This document shows positions 21,023-31,164 of a DNA stretch of 64,000 nt, in pieces. The first letter of the stretch is position 1, and every line of letters starts with the position of its first letter. The notes beneath the pieces are model-generated. The model ran no database searches. It saw nothing but the letters and a program-made list of their open reading frames with translations, and was not told the origin of the DNA. Origin of the DNA: Mycoplasmopsis synoviae ATCC 25204 (GTDB lineage Bacteria > Bacillota_I > Bacilli_A > Mycoplasmatales > Metamycoplasmataceae); the NCBI RefSeq assembly GCF_000969765.1, contig NZ_CP011096.1, positions 310,001-374,000 on the forward strand. Reading direction: 5' to 3'. The position numbers and the translations under genes are program-made.

Positions 21023-21777
21023 AATAAAAAAAGAACTAAAATACTTTTTTGCAATTTAACTTTATTATTACCAGCTTTTAGTGTGTTTTGTGGTTATGGG
21101 ATCAATAGTTTTTTTCAAATTATAACGATTATCAAAAAGAGTTTCAATTATTAAAAAATTATTATCAAAATCTCAAAAATCAAAATGAAGCAAAATATAA
21201 ATATATTGTTATTGCTTTAGGTAATTTTTTTGAAAATCAAAATAATTTAAATCAAGAAAGTCTAAAAAATCAAGAAGCTTTTAGTGATAATGTATACAAA
21301 CAACTTAAAGCTACAATTAGCGCTATAATAGCTTTATGCGATTTTTTAATTAAAAATTTTAAAAATAATCCTAATTTAAAAAATGATGATTTATCTCTTT
21401 TAGAGCCTTATCAAATCATTTGGGGATTAGTTTCTCAAAATCAAAAAAATTTAACAGATTCAATAGCAATTGCTGATAATTTAATTTTAATTAATAAAAA
21501 CCAAAATAGCAATTAAGAAATTATAAATTTAAATAATGCTTTTAATAATTATTTATCTTAATTATAAAAAATAATTTTTAAAAATGATTTAAATTTTTAT
21601 AAAAACGAAGTTTTTAGCCAAACTTTTTCAGATAAACTTTCGCAAGAAATAACAGATGATATAAATAAAAAAACAAATTTATATTCAGATTTTTTATCAA
21701 AAATAAAAAATAAAACAAATCAATTTACGGCAAAAGATTTTCAAGAAGCTTTTGCAATAAAAATAAAAGGAATTTAA
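21023..21777 (+). pseudogene. Broken lipoprotein gene of unknown function
   Basis: A signal peptide with a lipobox (LLLPAFSVFC) is readable but no ATG stands in front of it. The frame is lost near 21125. A second frame then continues for about 215 codons of Asn/Lys/Leu-rich helical protein and is interrupted by TAA codons at 21514 and twice near 21560, ending at TAA 21775-21777. That last stop overlaps the next start in TAATG form, as expected if these were once operon partners. A -10-like TATAAT lies at 21010-21015. No family is recognised. Confidence 0.65.
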
Positions 21778-22746
21778 TGAAAATAGGATCAACAAAAATA
21801 GCACTAGAAGCAATTGAAAAATACCAAAACATTATCATTTTGCATCATATAGACCAGATGGGGATTGTCTTGGTTCACAATTTGGATTAGCCGAATTAAT
21901 TAATACTAACTATCCAAATAAAAAAGTTTATTGTATTGGAAATAATTACAATAGCTTTAATTTTATGGATTTTAAATTTGATAATGAAAGCGAAATTGAC
22001 TACAAAATTCACTAGCCATAATTAATGATGCATCAAGTGTTGATAGAATTGAAAATGCTCATATTTTATATGAAAATAAAACAACAGCCAAGCTAAGAAT
22101 TGATCATCATCCAAATGATTTAGATATTAAATATGATTATCTTTGAGTTGAATCAGATTATGTAGCAGCAGCTGAAATGATAGCTAAATTAGCCTATGAT
22201 GCAAAATGAAAAATCACTAAAAAAGCTTCAGGCTATATTTATCTAGGAATTAATACTGATTCAGAAAGATTTTTATATCCAGCAACTTTTAAGCAAACAT
22301 ATAAATTAGTTGCTTATTTAATGGAAAATGGATTTCATCCTGACTATATATTAAAACAAATGGCAAAAAGAAGTTTTAAGCAATTAAAATTTGTCAGACA
22401 TTTACTTTCTAATTTTAAAAAAGAAAAAAGAGTTTTATATTATTATGTTGACTTAAAAACTCAAGAAAAATTTCAAATGAATTCATTTGAAATTGCAATG
22501 TTTGTAAACGAAATGGCTAATATTGAAGATAATTTAATTTGAGTTTTATTTATTCAACTAGAAGATAAAAAAATAGGAAAAAGAATTAGATCAAGCGGTC
22601 CATTAGTAAATGAAATTGCCAAGCGTTACAATGGGGGCGGGCATGAAAACGCAGCTGGCGTTACTTTAAATTCAGTTGAAGAAATTCCAGTTCTTTTAGA
22701 TGAGTTAAATGAGGAGATTTTAAAATTTGAAAATGCAAGTAAATAA
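21777..22746 (+). pseudogene. Frameshifted DHH-family nanoRNase-like gene (first paralogue)
   Basis: Starts MKIGSTKIALEAIEKYQNI and is clearly paralogous to the next gene. The first DHH motif is broken by a one-base deletion near 21850 (His-His-Ile then frame change into PDGDCLGSQFG). A second shift lies near 22010. From there the frame is open to TAA 22744-22746 and retains RIDHHPND, GINTDSERF and the DHHA1 motif NGGGHENAAGV. The family (NrnA/MgpA-like) hydrolyses short oligonucleotides or pAp. The C-terminal half alone would lack the N-terminal catalytic residues. It overlaps the next gene by 20 bases. Confidence 0.85.
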
Positions 22747-23683
22747 TCATAAAATTGCCCTTGAAAAAATTAAAAATTACGATTCAATCGTGATTTTTCA
22801 TCACATTCAGCCAGATGGCGATTGTCTTGGATCTCAATTTGGTTTAAAAACCTTAATAAAAGATAATTTTCCAAATAAAAAAGTTTATTGCGTAGGTGAT
22901 TCAAAAAATAATTTTAGTTTTTTAGACTTTCAAATGGATAATGAAAAAATAACTCCTGAAATAATGAAAAATTCATTAGCAATAATAGTAGATGCTAACT
23001 ATAAAGAAAGAATCGAAAATAGAAACCTTTTAGATTTAAATCTTTTTAAAGAAACGCTAAGAATTGATCATCATCCTAATGAAGATGATCTTGATAAATG
23101 TACTAGATGGGTTGATTCAAGTTATGTAGCTGCTGACGAAATGATAGCGCATATGGCTATTTTAGAAAATTGAAAAATTTCACAAACAGCAGCTGAATAT
23201 TTATATTTAGGAATTAATACTGATTCAGGAAGATTTTTATTTTCAAATACATCTAGTAGAACCTTTTTTATAGTTTCTAAGCTTTATGAAACCAATTTTA
23301 ACGCTGATAAATTATTAAAAAATTTAAGTAAAGTTAATTTTAAGGATTTAAATTACAACGCAACTTTATTAGCAAATATAAAAACATATCAAAATATAGT
23401 TTATATAAAAACAACAAAAGAACAAATGGCAAAATTTTCAAAAAATGCTGATAATGGAGTTAAAGTAAATTTAATTTCTAATATTGAAAATTATCCAATT
23501 TGAGTTCAATTTTTAGAAAGAGATGACAATAAAATAAGAGTTGAAGCTAGATCCAATGGACCAATTGTTAGAAATGCGTGCGTAGATTTTAATGGTGGGG
23601 GTCACCAAAGAGCATGTGGGTGCGTATTAGAAGATTTTTCAAAAGTTGATGATTTTTTGAAAAGATTACAAAAAGAAATTTAA
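22727..23683 (+). CDS. nrnA: DHH-family phosphoesterase, NrnA/MgpA-like
   Basis: 318 residues, intact. Bifunctional oligoribonuclease / pAp-phosphatase family. Motifs: HHIQPDGDCLGSQF near the N terminus, IVDAN, RIDHHPNED (DHH), GINTDSGRF, and the DHHA1 motif NGGGHQRACGC at the C terminus. Start: a TTG at 22727 lies ten bases after GAGGAG (22711-22716) and fits better than the ATG six bases further on, though either is possible. Translation is probably coupled to the broken upstream paralogue. This intact copy presumably supplies the function. Confidence 0.93.
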
Positions 23684-23804
23684 ATATTTAGTATTATTAG
23701 AGAAATAAGAAAGCAATTTTTTAAATAATTTATTAAATCAAAAAAATAATTTGGATTTTTTATTTTTAAAATAGCTTTTTTATTTAAAAAAAGAAAGAAA
23801 AAAT

Positions 23805-23824
23805 AGCTATTTGGGAAAATAGCT
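23805..23824. repeat. Stem-loop target copy left of IS copy 2
   Basis: AGCTATTTGGGAAAATAGCT: self-complementary and almost identical to 25110-25130 on the other side of the IS, so it is a target duplication of a hairpin. Confidence 0.8.
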
Positions 23825-25108
23825 TCCCATATTGTAAAGTGCAAGTTATCGCTTACAATTTAATAAAATTGCCGATTTTTAAAAAGTTGGCTTTTATTTT
23901 TTATTAGTTATTATTTTTTCTTTTTTGAGTATTTGTGAATTTTGTTTCTTGGTACAAATCCTTTAGCTCTGGTATATAGTGGCATATCTTTAAGAATTGG
24001 ATTTTATAAATATTTGTTTCAATTATATTCATGAAACATTTCGTTTGGATGCTCTCAATTTTTTAGAAATTTTCTTCAAGTTAGATTTAATATGTTTTAA
24101 ACTTTTCAAATTTAAAGGTCATCAATTTTTTCAAAGTTAGTGCTTTTTTTGAAATATCTTCGAATGTATTTATTGATATTTTAGGTAGTTACTTTTTGAT
24201 GTGAAGCATGAGGATGAGCTTTATAAATATAAATTTTTAACCTATATCCTATATAGAAAATTAAGTTAAATTTTAAGCCTTGATCTATGGTAATATATTT
24301 AACATTAAACTCAATAGCCTTTAACTAAATTTCAAAGTTCTAGATTAATGTTTTATGGATTTTTAGTCATTATTTTTTTAATTAAAACAAATCTGGTGAG
24401 TCTTTTTTGGAAAACTAGTAAATGAGCTTTAGCTCCTCTTTTACCAACGATTAAATTTGCTTCCTAGTGGCCAATTTTTTTCTTTGAGCTATTTTAAAAG
24501 GCTTAACTTAGCGTTTTTAAGCAAGCCACTCTTGGAGAGATTTTTGCCTTTTGTCGCCAAATACATAATTGCTTCTAAGTAAATTTTTGCGATTTATTTT
24601 TCAAATTTTTGAATTAATTTAATTGTAAATCGTTTTAATTGAAGGACATTTAATGTTATAGTTACGCTTGATAAAATCCGCAGTGCTTTCAACTGTCATT
24701 TCTTTGAGTTATAAATTTTTAAGAATTTTTCTTCAAATTCTTTAAATTTATAAATTTCAGATTTAAGTTTAAAGTGGTTTTTCAGCCAATTCTAATGTCA
24801 TGATTTTCTAGCAAGCTTTGCATCATATCCATATTCACTTGAGTTTTTCTAATTTCTTTAATCAATGAAGAATGACAAATTTCGAGATCTTTAGCCATTT
24901 TTCTAAGAGAAAAGTTAAAGTTTTGTAACAAGAATTCTATTTTTCACGAATATCATAAGAAATTCGTCTATAATTTTTAATGGTTATATATGAATGCTCT
25001 CTTGAGAGCATTTTTCTTTCTTTTTGTAGTGAGTTTTTAATAAAAAAAACTCTCAAAAAAATATTAAAATTTTTTTGAGAGTGGTAACTTGGAAGTTACA
25101 ATGTGGGA
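23825..25108 (-). mobile_element. Degenerate IS30-family element, copy 2
   Basis: About 1.28 kb with the same terminal sequences as copy 1 and high similarity along its length. The transposase on the minus strand is broken by many stops and has no long open frame. It is flanked on both sides by nearly the same stem-loop (AGCTATTT...AAATAGCT), which fits IS1630-type insertion that duplicates inverted repeats. It separates the nrnA-like gene from asnA. Confidence 0.88.
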
Positions 25109-25109
25109 G

Positions 25110-25130
25110 AGCTATTTGGAAAAAATAGCT
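25110..25130. repeat. Stem-loop target copy right of IS copy 2
   Basis: AGCTATTT-GGAAA-AAATAGCT followed by TTTTTTT. Terminator form; partner of 23805-23824. Confidence 0.8.
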
Positions 25131-25145
25131 TTTTTTATTAAAAGT

Positions 25146-26121
25146 ATGTACAAAACAAAATTAGATGTTAAAACAACACAATTTGCAATTCATGATTTAA
25201 AAATAGAATTTGCTAAAAATTTAGCTAAAAGTTTAAATTTAATAAGAGTTTCAGCTCCTTTATTTGTAGAAAAACAAAGTCAGGTTAATGATGGATTAAA
25301 TGGAGAAAAACCAGTTGAATTTACACCAAAAAATACAGATAAAGTACACGAAATAATTCATTCATTAGCTAAATGAAAAAGAATAGCGCTAAAAAAATAT
25401 AATTTTGATTTATATCAAGGTTTATATACTGATATGAATGCAATTAGAAGAGAAGAAACACTAGATTATAAGCATTCTTATTATGTAGATCAATGAGATT
25501 GAGAATTAGTAATTAATTATCAAGATAGAAATTTAACATTTCTTAAAAAAACAGTTAACAAAATTTATAATGCTATTAAAAAGACTCAAACTTTCATAAA
25601 TAAAAAATATAACCTAGAAGACAAACTACCACAGAAAGTATTTTTTATTTCTTCAGGTGAACTTTATAAACTTTATTCAAATTTAGATGCTTCAAAAAGA
25701 GAAGATGAAATTGCAAAAATTCATAGAGCTGTTTTTGTTTATAAAGTTGGTTGTAATTTAAAAGATCAAAAGCCACAATCCGCTGGTGCCTTTGATTATG
25801 ATGATTGAAATTTAAATGGTGATTTAATTTTTTATGATCATGTAAATGATAAATCTCTTGAAGTATATTCGATGGGAATTAGAGTTGATGAAGAGAGTTT
25901 ATTAAAACAAAAAGCTATCTAGAAATTTCAGATAGTAAAATGGGTCAATATCATCATGATATATTAGCTAGAAGTCTTCCATATACAATCGGTGGTGGAA
26001 TTGGACAAAGTAGATTGTCTATGTTTTTATTAGAAAAAAACATATAGGAGAAGTTCAAGTATCTTCATGAGATGAAGAAAACAAAAAATACGAAAAGGAA
26101 AATAAAATAAAATTATTATAA
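25146..26121 (+). pseudogene. asnA: Aspartate-ammonia ligase (asparagine synthetase A), frameshifted
   Basis: Homologous to AsnA, which makes asparagine from aspartate, ATP and ammonia. Clear family segments in order: [71 protein letters not shown], then [10 protein letters not shown]. Two one-base deletions break it: near 25918 (Ile-stop where Leu-Glu is expected) and in an A-run at 26034-26040. The start ATG lies 15 bases after the terminator hairpin at the IS end, so any original promoter has probably been cut off. Loss would make the cell need asparagine unless the frameshifts are assembly errors. The end overlaps the next gene (TAATG). Confidence 0.88.
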
Positions 26122-26864
26122 TGCAAAAAGAAAAGATTTCAGTTGGTTATACAAATACTTCATACAAACAAGGTGATTTATTTATACAAGAAAAAACTTA
26201 TAACGGAATGAATCATCAACTTAATTTAGATGAATTAAGAAATTTAGATTTTGTTCCTGAATTAATATCACATAATCACGAACAAACAGTTTGAAAATGG
26301 ATAGAATCAAAACCATTAGTTTTAACAGATGAAAACATTAAAAAAATTGCTATAAATTTCAAAAAATTACATGATTCAAAATGTGAATTCCCAAAAAATA
26401 ACATAGCTCAAAGAATTAAAAATTATTTAAAAATATTAAGCGAAAAAAATATTAATATAAAAGAAGTTAATGATTTTTATAATAAAGTCAATTTAGTTTT
26501 ATCAAATATGGACAAATCAACACCTCTACATAATGATATTTACCAAAGTAATCTTATCTGAGGTAAAGATGATAAGATTTATTTTGTAGATTGAGAATAT
26601 GCTACAATGGGCGATAAACACTTTGATTTAGCTTTTTTTATTTGTGCAGGACATTTAGATCAAAGACAAGAAGAATTATTATTAAAAACTTATGGTAATT
26701 ATTCAGAGGAATATCTTCTTCAGCATAAAGTAGTTATTTTTTATTTAATTATATTATGAGTAAATGCACAAAAAGTAAAACATTTTGACGATAAACCATA
26801 TATTGAGAAAATGCTTAAAGCTGAAGAAAAATTTCAACAAAGAAAAGCACAAAACTTTAGTTAG
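26121..26864 (+). CDS. Choline/ethanolamine kinase-like phosphotransferase
   Basis: 247 residues, intact with TGA as Trp. It belongs to the protein-kinase-like APH/choline kinase fold: catalytic loop HNDIYQSNLIW (the His-x-Asp-x4-Asn pattern) and metal-binding VDWEYATMGDKHFDLAFF. The N-terminal half is shorter than in full choline kinases and lacks an obvious glycine-rich loop. Possible substrates are choline, ethanolamine, thiamine or a sugar; the sequence does not decide. It starts in a TAATG overlap with the asnA remnant, so it was the second gene of an asnA operon. Its current promoter is unclear. Confidence 0.82.
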
Positions 26865-26997
26865 TTTTAAAAAATATAAAAGAAAAAAGCCATTTGGTTT
26901 TTATTTTTTTGTTAATTACTAATTGAAAATTGAAATAAAAATTTCTAAAAATAAATTGTCAATAATAAAATTTTAGTTTTCTTTAGACATCAACTAT

Positions 26998-27082
26998 TTA
27001 AAATCAACTGTATTTATCTTCGTATAATTTTTCTTCTTGTTCTTCGTTTTCGTTATCAACATCTAAATATGTGTTAACTTTT
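26998..27082 (-). pseudogene. C-terminal stub of an unknown protein, cut by an IS
   Basis: On the minus strand, 27 codons (VNTYLDVDNENEEQEEKLYE and a few more) run in from the IS1634-like border at 27083 and end at TAA 26998-27000. The very acidic tail looks like a real protein end. Its upstream part is not found across the IS, where a different small gene ends. Possibly the end of a transporter or membrane protein once downstream of the nuclease/ABC genes; not identifiable. Confidence 0.5.
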
Positions 27083-28932
27083 CCTAACTTTGACACTTTT
27101 ATTATTTTTGAGACTTTTTGAATTTCTTAATATATTTTATATATTAAGAATTTTTTCTTTTTTTCTTACATATATAGTAAAAAGGACAAATTATGGCATC
27201 AGTACAAATCATTAAAAAGAATAAAACGCAATATGTAAGAATTGTGGAATCATATTGAGACAAAGAAGTTAAAAACCCAAAATAAGAGAAGTTAAGTTTC
27301 TAGGAAAATTAGAAGATCTTACAAAAGATAATCCAAACTTTATTGAAGAATTAAAAGAATCTGTCAGTTCAAAGAAAAATAAAAAACAAAAAGATAGAAA
27401 TGAACAAATTTTACAGATTATGAATTCGTTGAAATTGGACAAATTTAAAGGGACACAAATCAAAGGTTATGGAAATTTAGTTTATGAAGAAATTATGAAT
27501 TATCTTGAATTACCAATTTTCTTAACTGATTTACAAAAGAAAAATAGTAGATTAAAATATGACCTAGCATCAATTACAAAAATACTGATTTTAACAAGAA
27601 TTTTAGAACCATCATCTAAACGAAGTTCAGTTGAAAAAATTAAAAAATATTGATACGAATTTAATGATAGTTTAAAAGATGTTTATCGATCTCTTGAGTT
27701 TTTACAAGATAAAAAAGTAGAAATTTTAAGCTATTTAAATGAACAATTTGTAGAAAAAATCAATAGAAATTTAACTTTTTGTTTTTATGATGTAACAACT
27801 GTTTATTTTGAAAGTTTTTTACCGGACGAACTTAGAAAATTCGGCTTTTCAAAAGATAATAAAGTTAACCAAACACAAGTAGTGTTAGGTCTTTTGATTG
27901 ATGATATGGGAATACCAATTTATTACGATTTATTTCCTAGAAACACATCTGATTTCTTAACTTTAAAACCTGTTTTAGAGAATATAAAAAAGGATTTAGG
28001 TATAGAGAAAATCACTATTGTTGCAGATAGAGGATTAAACTCAAAAAATAACTTATTAGCCATAAAAGAAGCAGGATATGACTACATTATGGCTTACAAA
28101 ATCAAAGGTAAAGAAAATAAAATCGAAGGAATTTATGATCTTGAAACATACAAAATGATCTATGAAGAATTTGGTGTGAAAAAACAAGATCACAAAGAGT
28201 TTTTTAAATCAAATAATACCTTCTATGAAATTGATAATAAACTCATTTTAACTTTCTCAAGAAAGAGACAAAGAAAAGATAAAAAAGATCGTGAAAGACT
28301 CATTAAAAAAGCTGAAAAATTACTCAATTTATCAGCTATAAAATCAGAAATGAAAAAAGGTGGTAAGAAGTATTTAAAATTTGCAGATAACGAAGTTGAA
28401 TTAGATCATCAAGCCATTTTAAAAGATGAAGCTGCAGATTGTTTTTACGGAATTTTAACATCTCATGAAGATATGGATGAAAAGGAAATTATTAAGCAAT
28501 ATTCAAAACTTTGAAAAATCGAAGAAAGTTTTAGAGTAATGAAAACAAACTTTGAACTAAGACCTATTTTTCTTTCGAGAGAAAATACAATTAAAGGGCA
28601 TTTTTTAATTTGTTTTCTTGCACTCACAATCCAAAGATATTTAGAATTTGTTCTTGATTGTTGTGGTTATCCAATGCCTACAAATAAAATAATTGATGCA
28701 ATTAAAAATCAAAAATTATCAATTATCCCAGAAATTAATACTTATATTAAAACAGAAGAATCTGAAGATTTCAAAACTATTTTAAAAGTTCTTGGAATTA
28801 AACCAATTGAGACTATTGGTAAATATGAAGATATTAAATTTACTATATAGGAATTGTATTATAAAAAACTACGAATAGCTCTATATTGTAAGGTTATTCG
28901 TAGTTTTAAGTTTTAAAAGTGTCAAAGTTAGG
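27083..28932 (+). mobile_element. IS1634-like element (IS4/IS1634 group)
   Basis: 1850 bp with perfect 18-bp terminal inverted repeats, CCTAACTTTGACACTTTT at 27083-27100 and its complement at 28915-28932. It holds one transposase gene and an internal stem-loop after it (28866-28907, arms around AAACTACGAATA / TATTCGTAGTTT). No flanking direct repeat is obvious; IS1634 is known for long variable duplications, but I could not find one here. Confidence 0.9.
27193..28850 (+). pseudogene. IS1634-like transposase with an early frameshift
   Basis: DDE-type transposase of about 550 residues. The ribosome-binding site AAAAAGGA precedes ATG 27193. After 30 codons (ending KNPK) a TAA appears; one extra A in the A-run at 27279-27282 would restore the frame, which is then open to TAG 28848-28850 with TGA as Trp. 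Family features: FCFYDVTTVYFES (first Asp), TIVADRGLNSKNN (second Asp) and KIEESFRVMKTNFELRPIF (Glu). Either the element is dead, or the slip site is phase-variable or a programmed frameshift; the sequence alone cannot tell. Confidence 0.85.
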
Positions 28933-28959
28933 AAGTGTCTTTAAGGTTACTTATTTAAA

Positions 28960-29094
28960 TTACTTTTTACCTTTTGACGGTGCGTGATTTGGATTTTTTT
29001 GATTTGATCTATTATCTGCATTGTGTTTGAATGCAGAGTTATTGCTATTCTTTACATTTGATCTTTGATCATTTGATTTATTTTTTTCTGTCAT
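28960..29094 (-). CDS. Small Asn/Lys-rich hydrophilic protein, 44 residues
   Basis: Minus-strand frame from ATG 29094 to TAA 28960. A strong Shine-Dalgarno (AAAAAGGAG) lies 5 bases before the ATG, one of the best in this window. The product (begins MTEKNKSNDQRSNVKNSNN) is basic, rich in Asn, Ser and Lys, and has no hydrophobic segment, so it is probably cytosolic or nucleic-acid-binding. An inverted repeat GTGTGA-N10-TCACAC sits just upstream. No family is recognised. The IS1634-like end lies 27 bases past its stop. Confidence 0.6.
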   Translation of the reverse strand: MTEKNKSNDQRSNVKNSNNSAFKHNADNRSNQKNPNHAPSKGKK

Positions 29095-29112
29095 TTTTAC
29101 TCCTTTTTATTT

Positions 29113-29134
29113 GTGTGATTAGTTATTGTCACAC
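29113..29134. promoter_or_regulatory. Inverted repeat upstream of the 44-residue protein gene
   Basis: GTGTGA, ten bases, TCACAC, directly ahead of the ribosome-binding site on the minus strand. It has the size and symmetry of an operator for a dimeric repressor; no regulator is assigned. From 29135 to about 29390 there is only AT-rich sequence without a recognisable gene. Confidence 0.4.
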
Positions 29135-29389
29135 TAATTAATATTTTATTAATAGACTTCCTAATTTAATTTTAAACTTTATTTCATAGTTTTAAATCCT
29201 TGCAACTATTTTTTTAATCATTTAAGTTCAAATTGCTTTCCTCATAATGTAGTTTTTTAGATAACACAATCAATAGATTTGACTATTATAAATAATTAAT
29301 ATAATGACGAAAGATTCTTCCAAATACATATATAAAACTGCAAATCCATTTAGATAAATAAAAATAATTATTGATTCCTACGTGATAAA

Positions 29390-29768
29390 GAGCATAGTTT
29401 TGAAAAACACAAATCCTAACTTTCTTTTTTGAGGAGTAAAATTTGCAACATCTTTTCCTCTAAATAAAATTTTTTCCACTAGTTGGTGTTAATAGTCCAG
29501 CTATTGAGTTTAGCGTTGTTGTTTTCCCACAACCACTAGGCCCTAGTAATGTTATTGATTTTCCTTCTGGAATGCTAAAACTAACATTATCAACTGCAAG
29601 AGTTTCACCAAAATCAATGTTAAGATTTTTTAACTCAATTGAAGGAATATCTTTTTCGTGTTGTTTGTCATAAATTTCACGCTATTTTTTAAGTGCTACA
29701 ATATCATTTTCTTGAATTTGTAAATTTTTAATTTTTAAGTAATTTAATAATTTATTTAATAGTTTTAT
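29390..29768 (-). pseudogene. Remnant of an ABC transporter ATPase
   Basis: Minus-strand remnant immediately after the nuclease gene. It shows [20 protein letters not shown], the Walker A motif [11 protein letters not shown], then LTPTSGK and, after one frameshift, [20 protein letters not shown] and, after another, QNYALY. A TAG interrupts it before the Walker region. The signature motif, Walker B and H-loop are absent. The start of the family (MsmK/UgpC-like solute importers) is clear. In M. hyopneumoniae the surface nuclease Mhp379 is also encoded beside ABC transporter genes, so this was probably the import partner of the nuclease. Confidence 0.82.
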
Positions 29769-29771
29769 GTT

Positions 29772-31106
29772 TTATTTTTTATTTCCCCTTAACATTTCAT
29801 CAGTGAAAATAATTCATTTTGAGTTCTCTTTTAATCTATATATATTAATTTGTATATCTTCGAAATTTTTAAAATAATGATAATATCCAACTTTTTCACT
29901 TTGTGCTTGATACATGGCATCTGATATTTTTTGATATACCAAACTAGAATATGAATTAGGATTGTTTAATTGCGCTTTTCAGCCATCATCTCCATATGGA
30001 AGAGTATAACCAGCTCTTGTGATTTCAACTGAATATGAATATTGGAAATCATCTCCAAAAAATATATCTCCAACCATTCTTCCAAAAGCGTCTAAACCTT
30101 CGGTAAAAGCAACTCTTACTGTTTTGTTTGGATCAACTAAAGCAGCTTTCCCAAAATTAGTTGACATATAAGCGAAGTCATATTCAAATGGTGAAGCCAC
30201 TATTGAATCGCTTTTTTTACCAACAGCTTTTTCAGGAGTATCTATTCCTTTAAGTCTAATTCTAATTTTTTGATCAGTAGTAAGTGGAATACTTGATGCT
30301 GTTGTTGCTTTAACTGGTTGTACTGTAAAAGTATCGCCATCTTGTTGTGAAACTATTTTTGCATCAAAATAATTTCCTTCTTGTTTGACTCAATCAATAT
30401 TTACTTTTTGAAATTTTGATGTATCAACTGAAGTGATGCTTTCTAGTTTTGTTTTTAAATCTGGATTTACAACATTTTGTTTGTTTATTGATAAAAATAT
30501 ATTTTGAAAACCATTAACTGGTAAGTTGTTGTAAAAAAGTCCATAAATTATTGACAATTTATTGCTTACTGAATTTATGGAAACAGTTTCGCCATCACTT
30601 CTTTTTTCACCTAAATTACCAAGTTCTAAACTACTATTAGTTCCAATATATTTTAATTGGAAATTATCGTTATTAAATTTTAAATTAAAAACCTGAGGGT
30701 AATTTTTGATGTTTTCTTTAGGTATTAAAATATAATCAGTTGGTTCTACTGTTATATTTCCTGTGAAACTTGTTTTATTTTGATTGGTGAATTTTGATTC
30801 CAAGGCAGATTCTAATGCTGATTTTACTTTAGAATTAAAATCAATACTGTCTTGAGTTAATTTATTAATATTATTTTTATAATAATTTTCATTTAATCTC
30901 AATAAATATTGTGTTTGAAAACTTTTAGGTAAAACTAGTTGATAATTATAAGAAGTTGTTAAATTAATATCGCTATTACTTCCAGTTTTGAAGCTAGCTG
31001 TAGTTTGACCATTATTTTCTGTATTTGCATTGCCACAACTTATAGCGCTAATAGAAGTTAGAATTAAAATTGGGCTAACTAATGCTATTTTTTTTATTTT
31101 TTTCAT
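29772..31106 (-). CDS. Surface lipoprotein nuclease (staphylococcal-nuclease-like domain)
   Basis: 444 residues, intact with TGA as Trp. Signal peptide with lipobox AISC (Cys24), an N-terminal domain of about 240 residues of unknown fold, then a thermonuclease-like domain: Gln-Asp-Gly-Asp-Thr (DGDT), RIRLKGIDTPEK, FTEGLDAFGRMVGDIFF and RAGYTLPYGD. These are the calcium- and phosphate-contacting motifs of SNase proteins. Such membrane nucleases degrade host nucleic acid so that mycoplasmas, which cannot make nucleotides de novo, can import the products. Mature protein is expected on the outer membrane face. The downstream ABC ATPase is broken. An IS30-type element sits 58 bases upstream of the ATG. 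Confidence 0.88.
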
Positions 31107-31134
31107 GATTTAATAAGTAAATTATAAATTAAAA

Positions 31135-31164
31135 ACTAATAACTATTTTAAAATAGTTATTAGT
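31135..31164. terminator. Perfect 30-bp palindrome left of the intact IS30-type element
   Basis: ACTAATAACTATTTT and its exact complement form a continuous palindrome, with T-runs on outward sides. Identical to 32325-32354; a target duplication of a bidirectional terminator. Confidence 0.9.
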
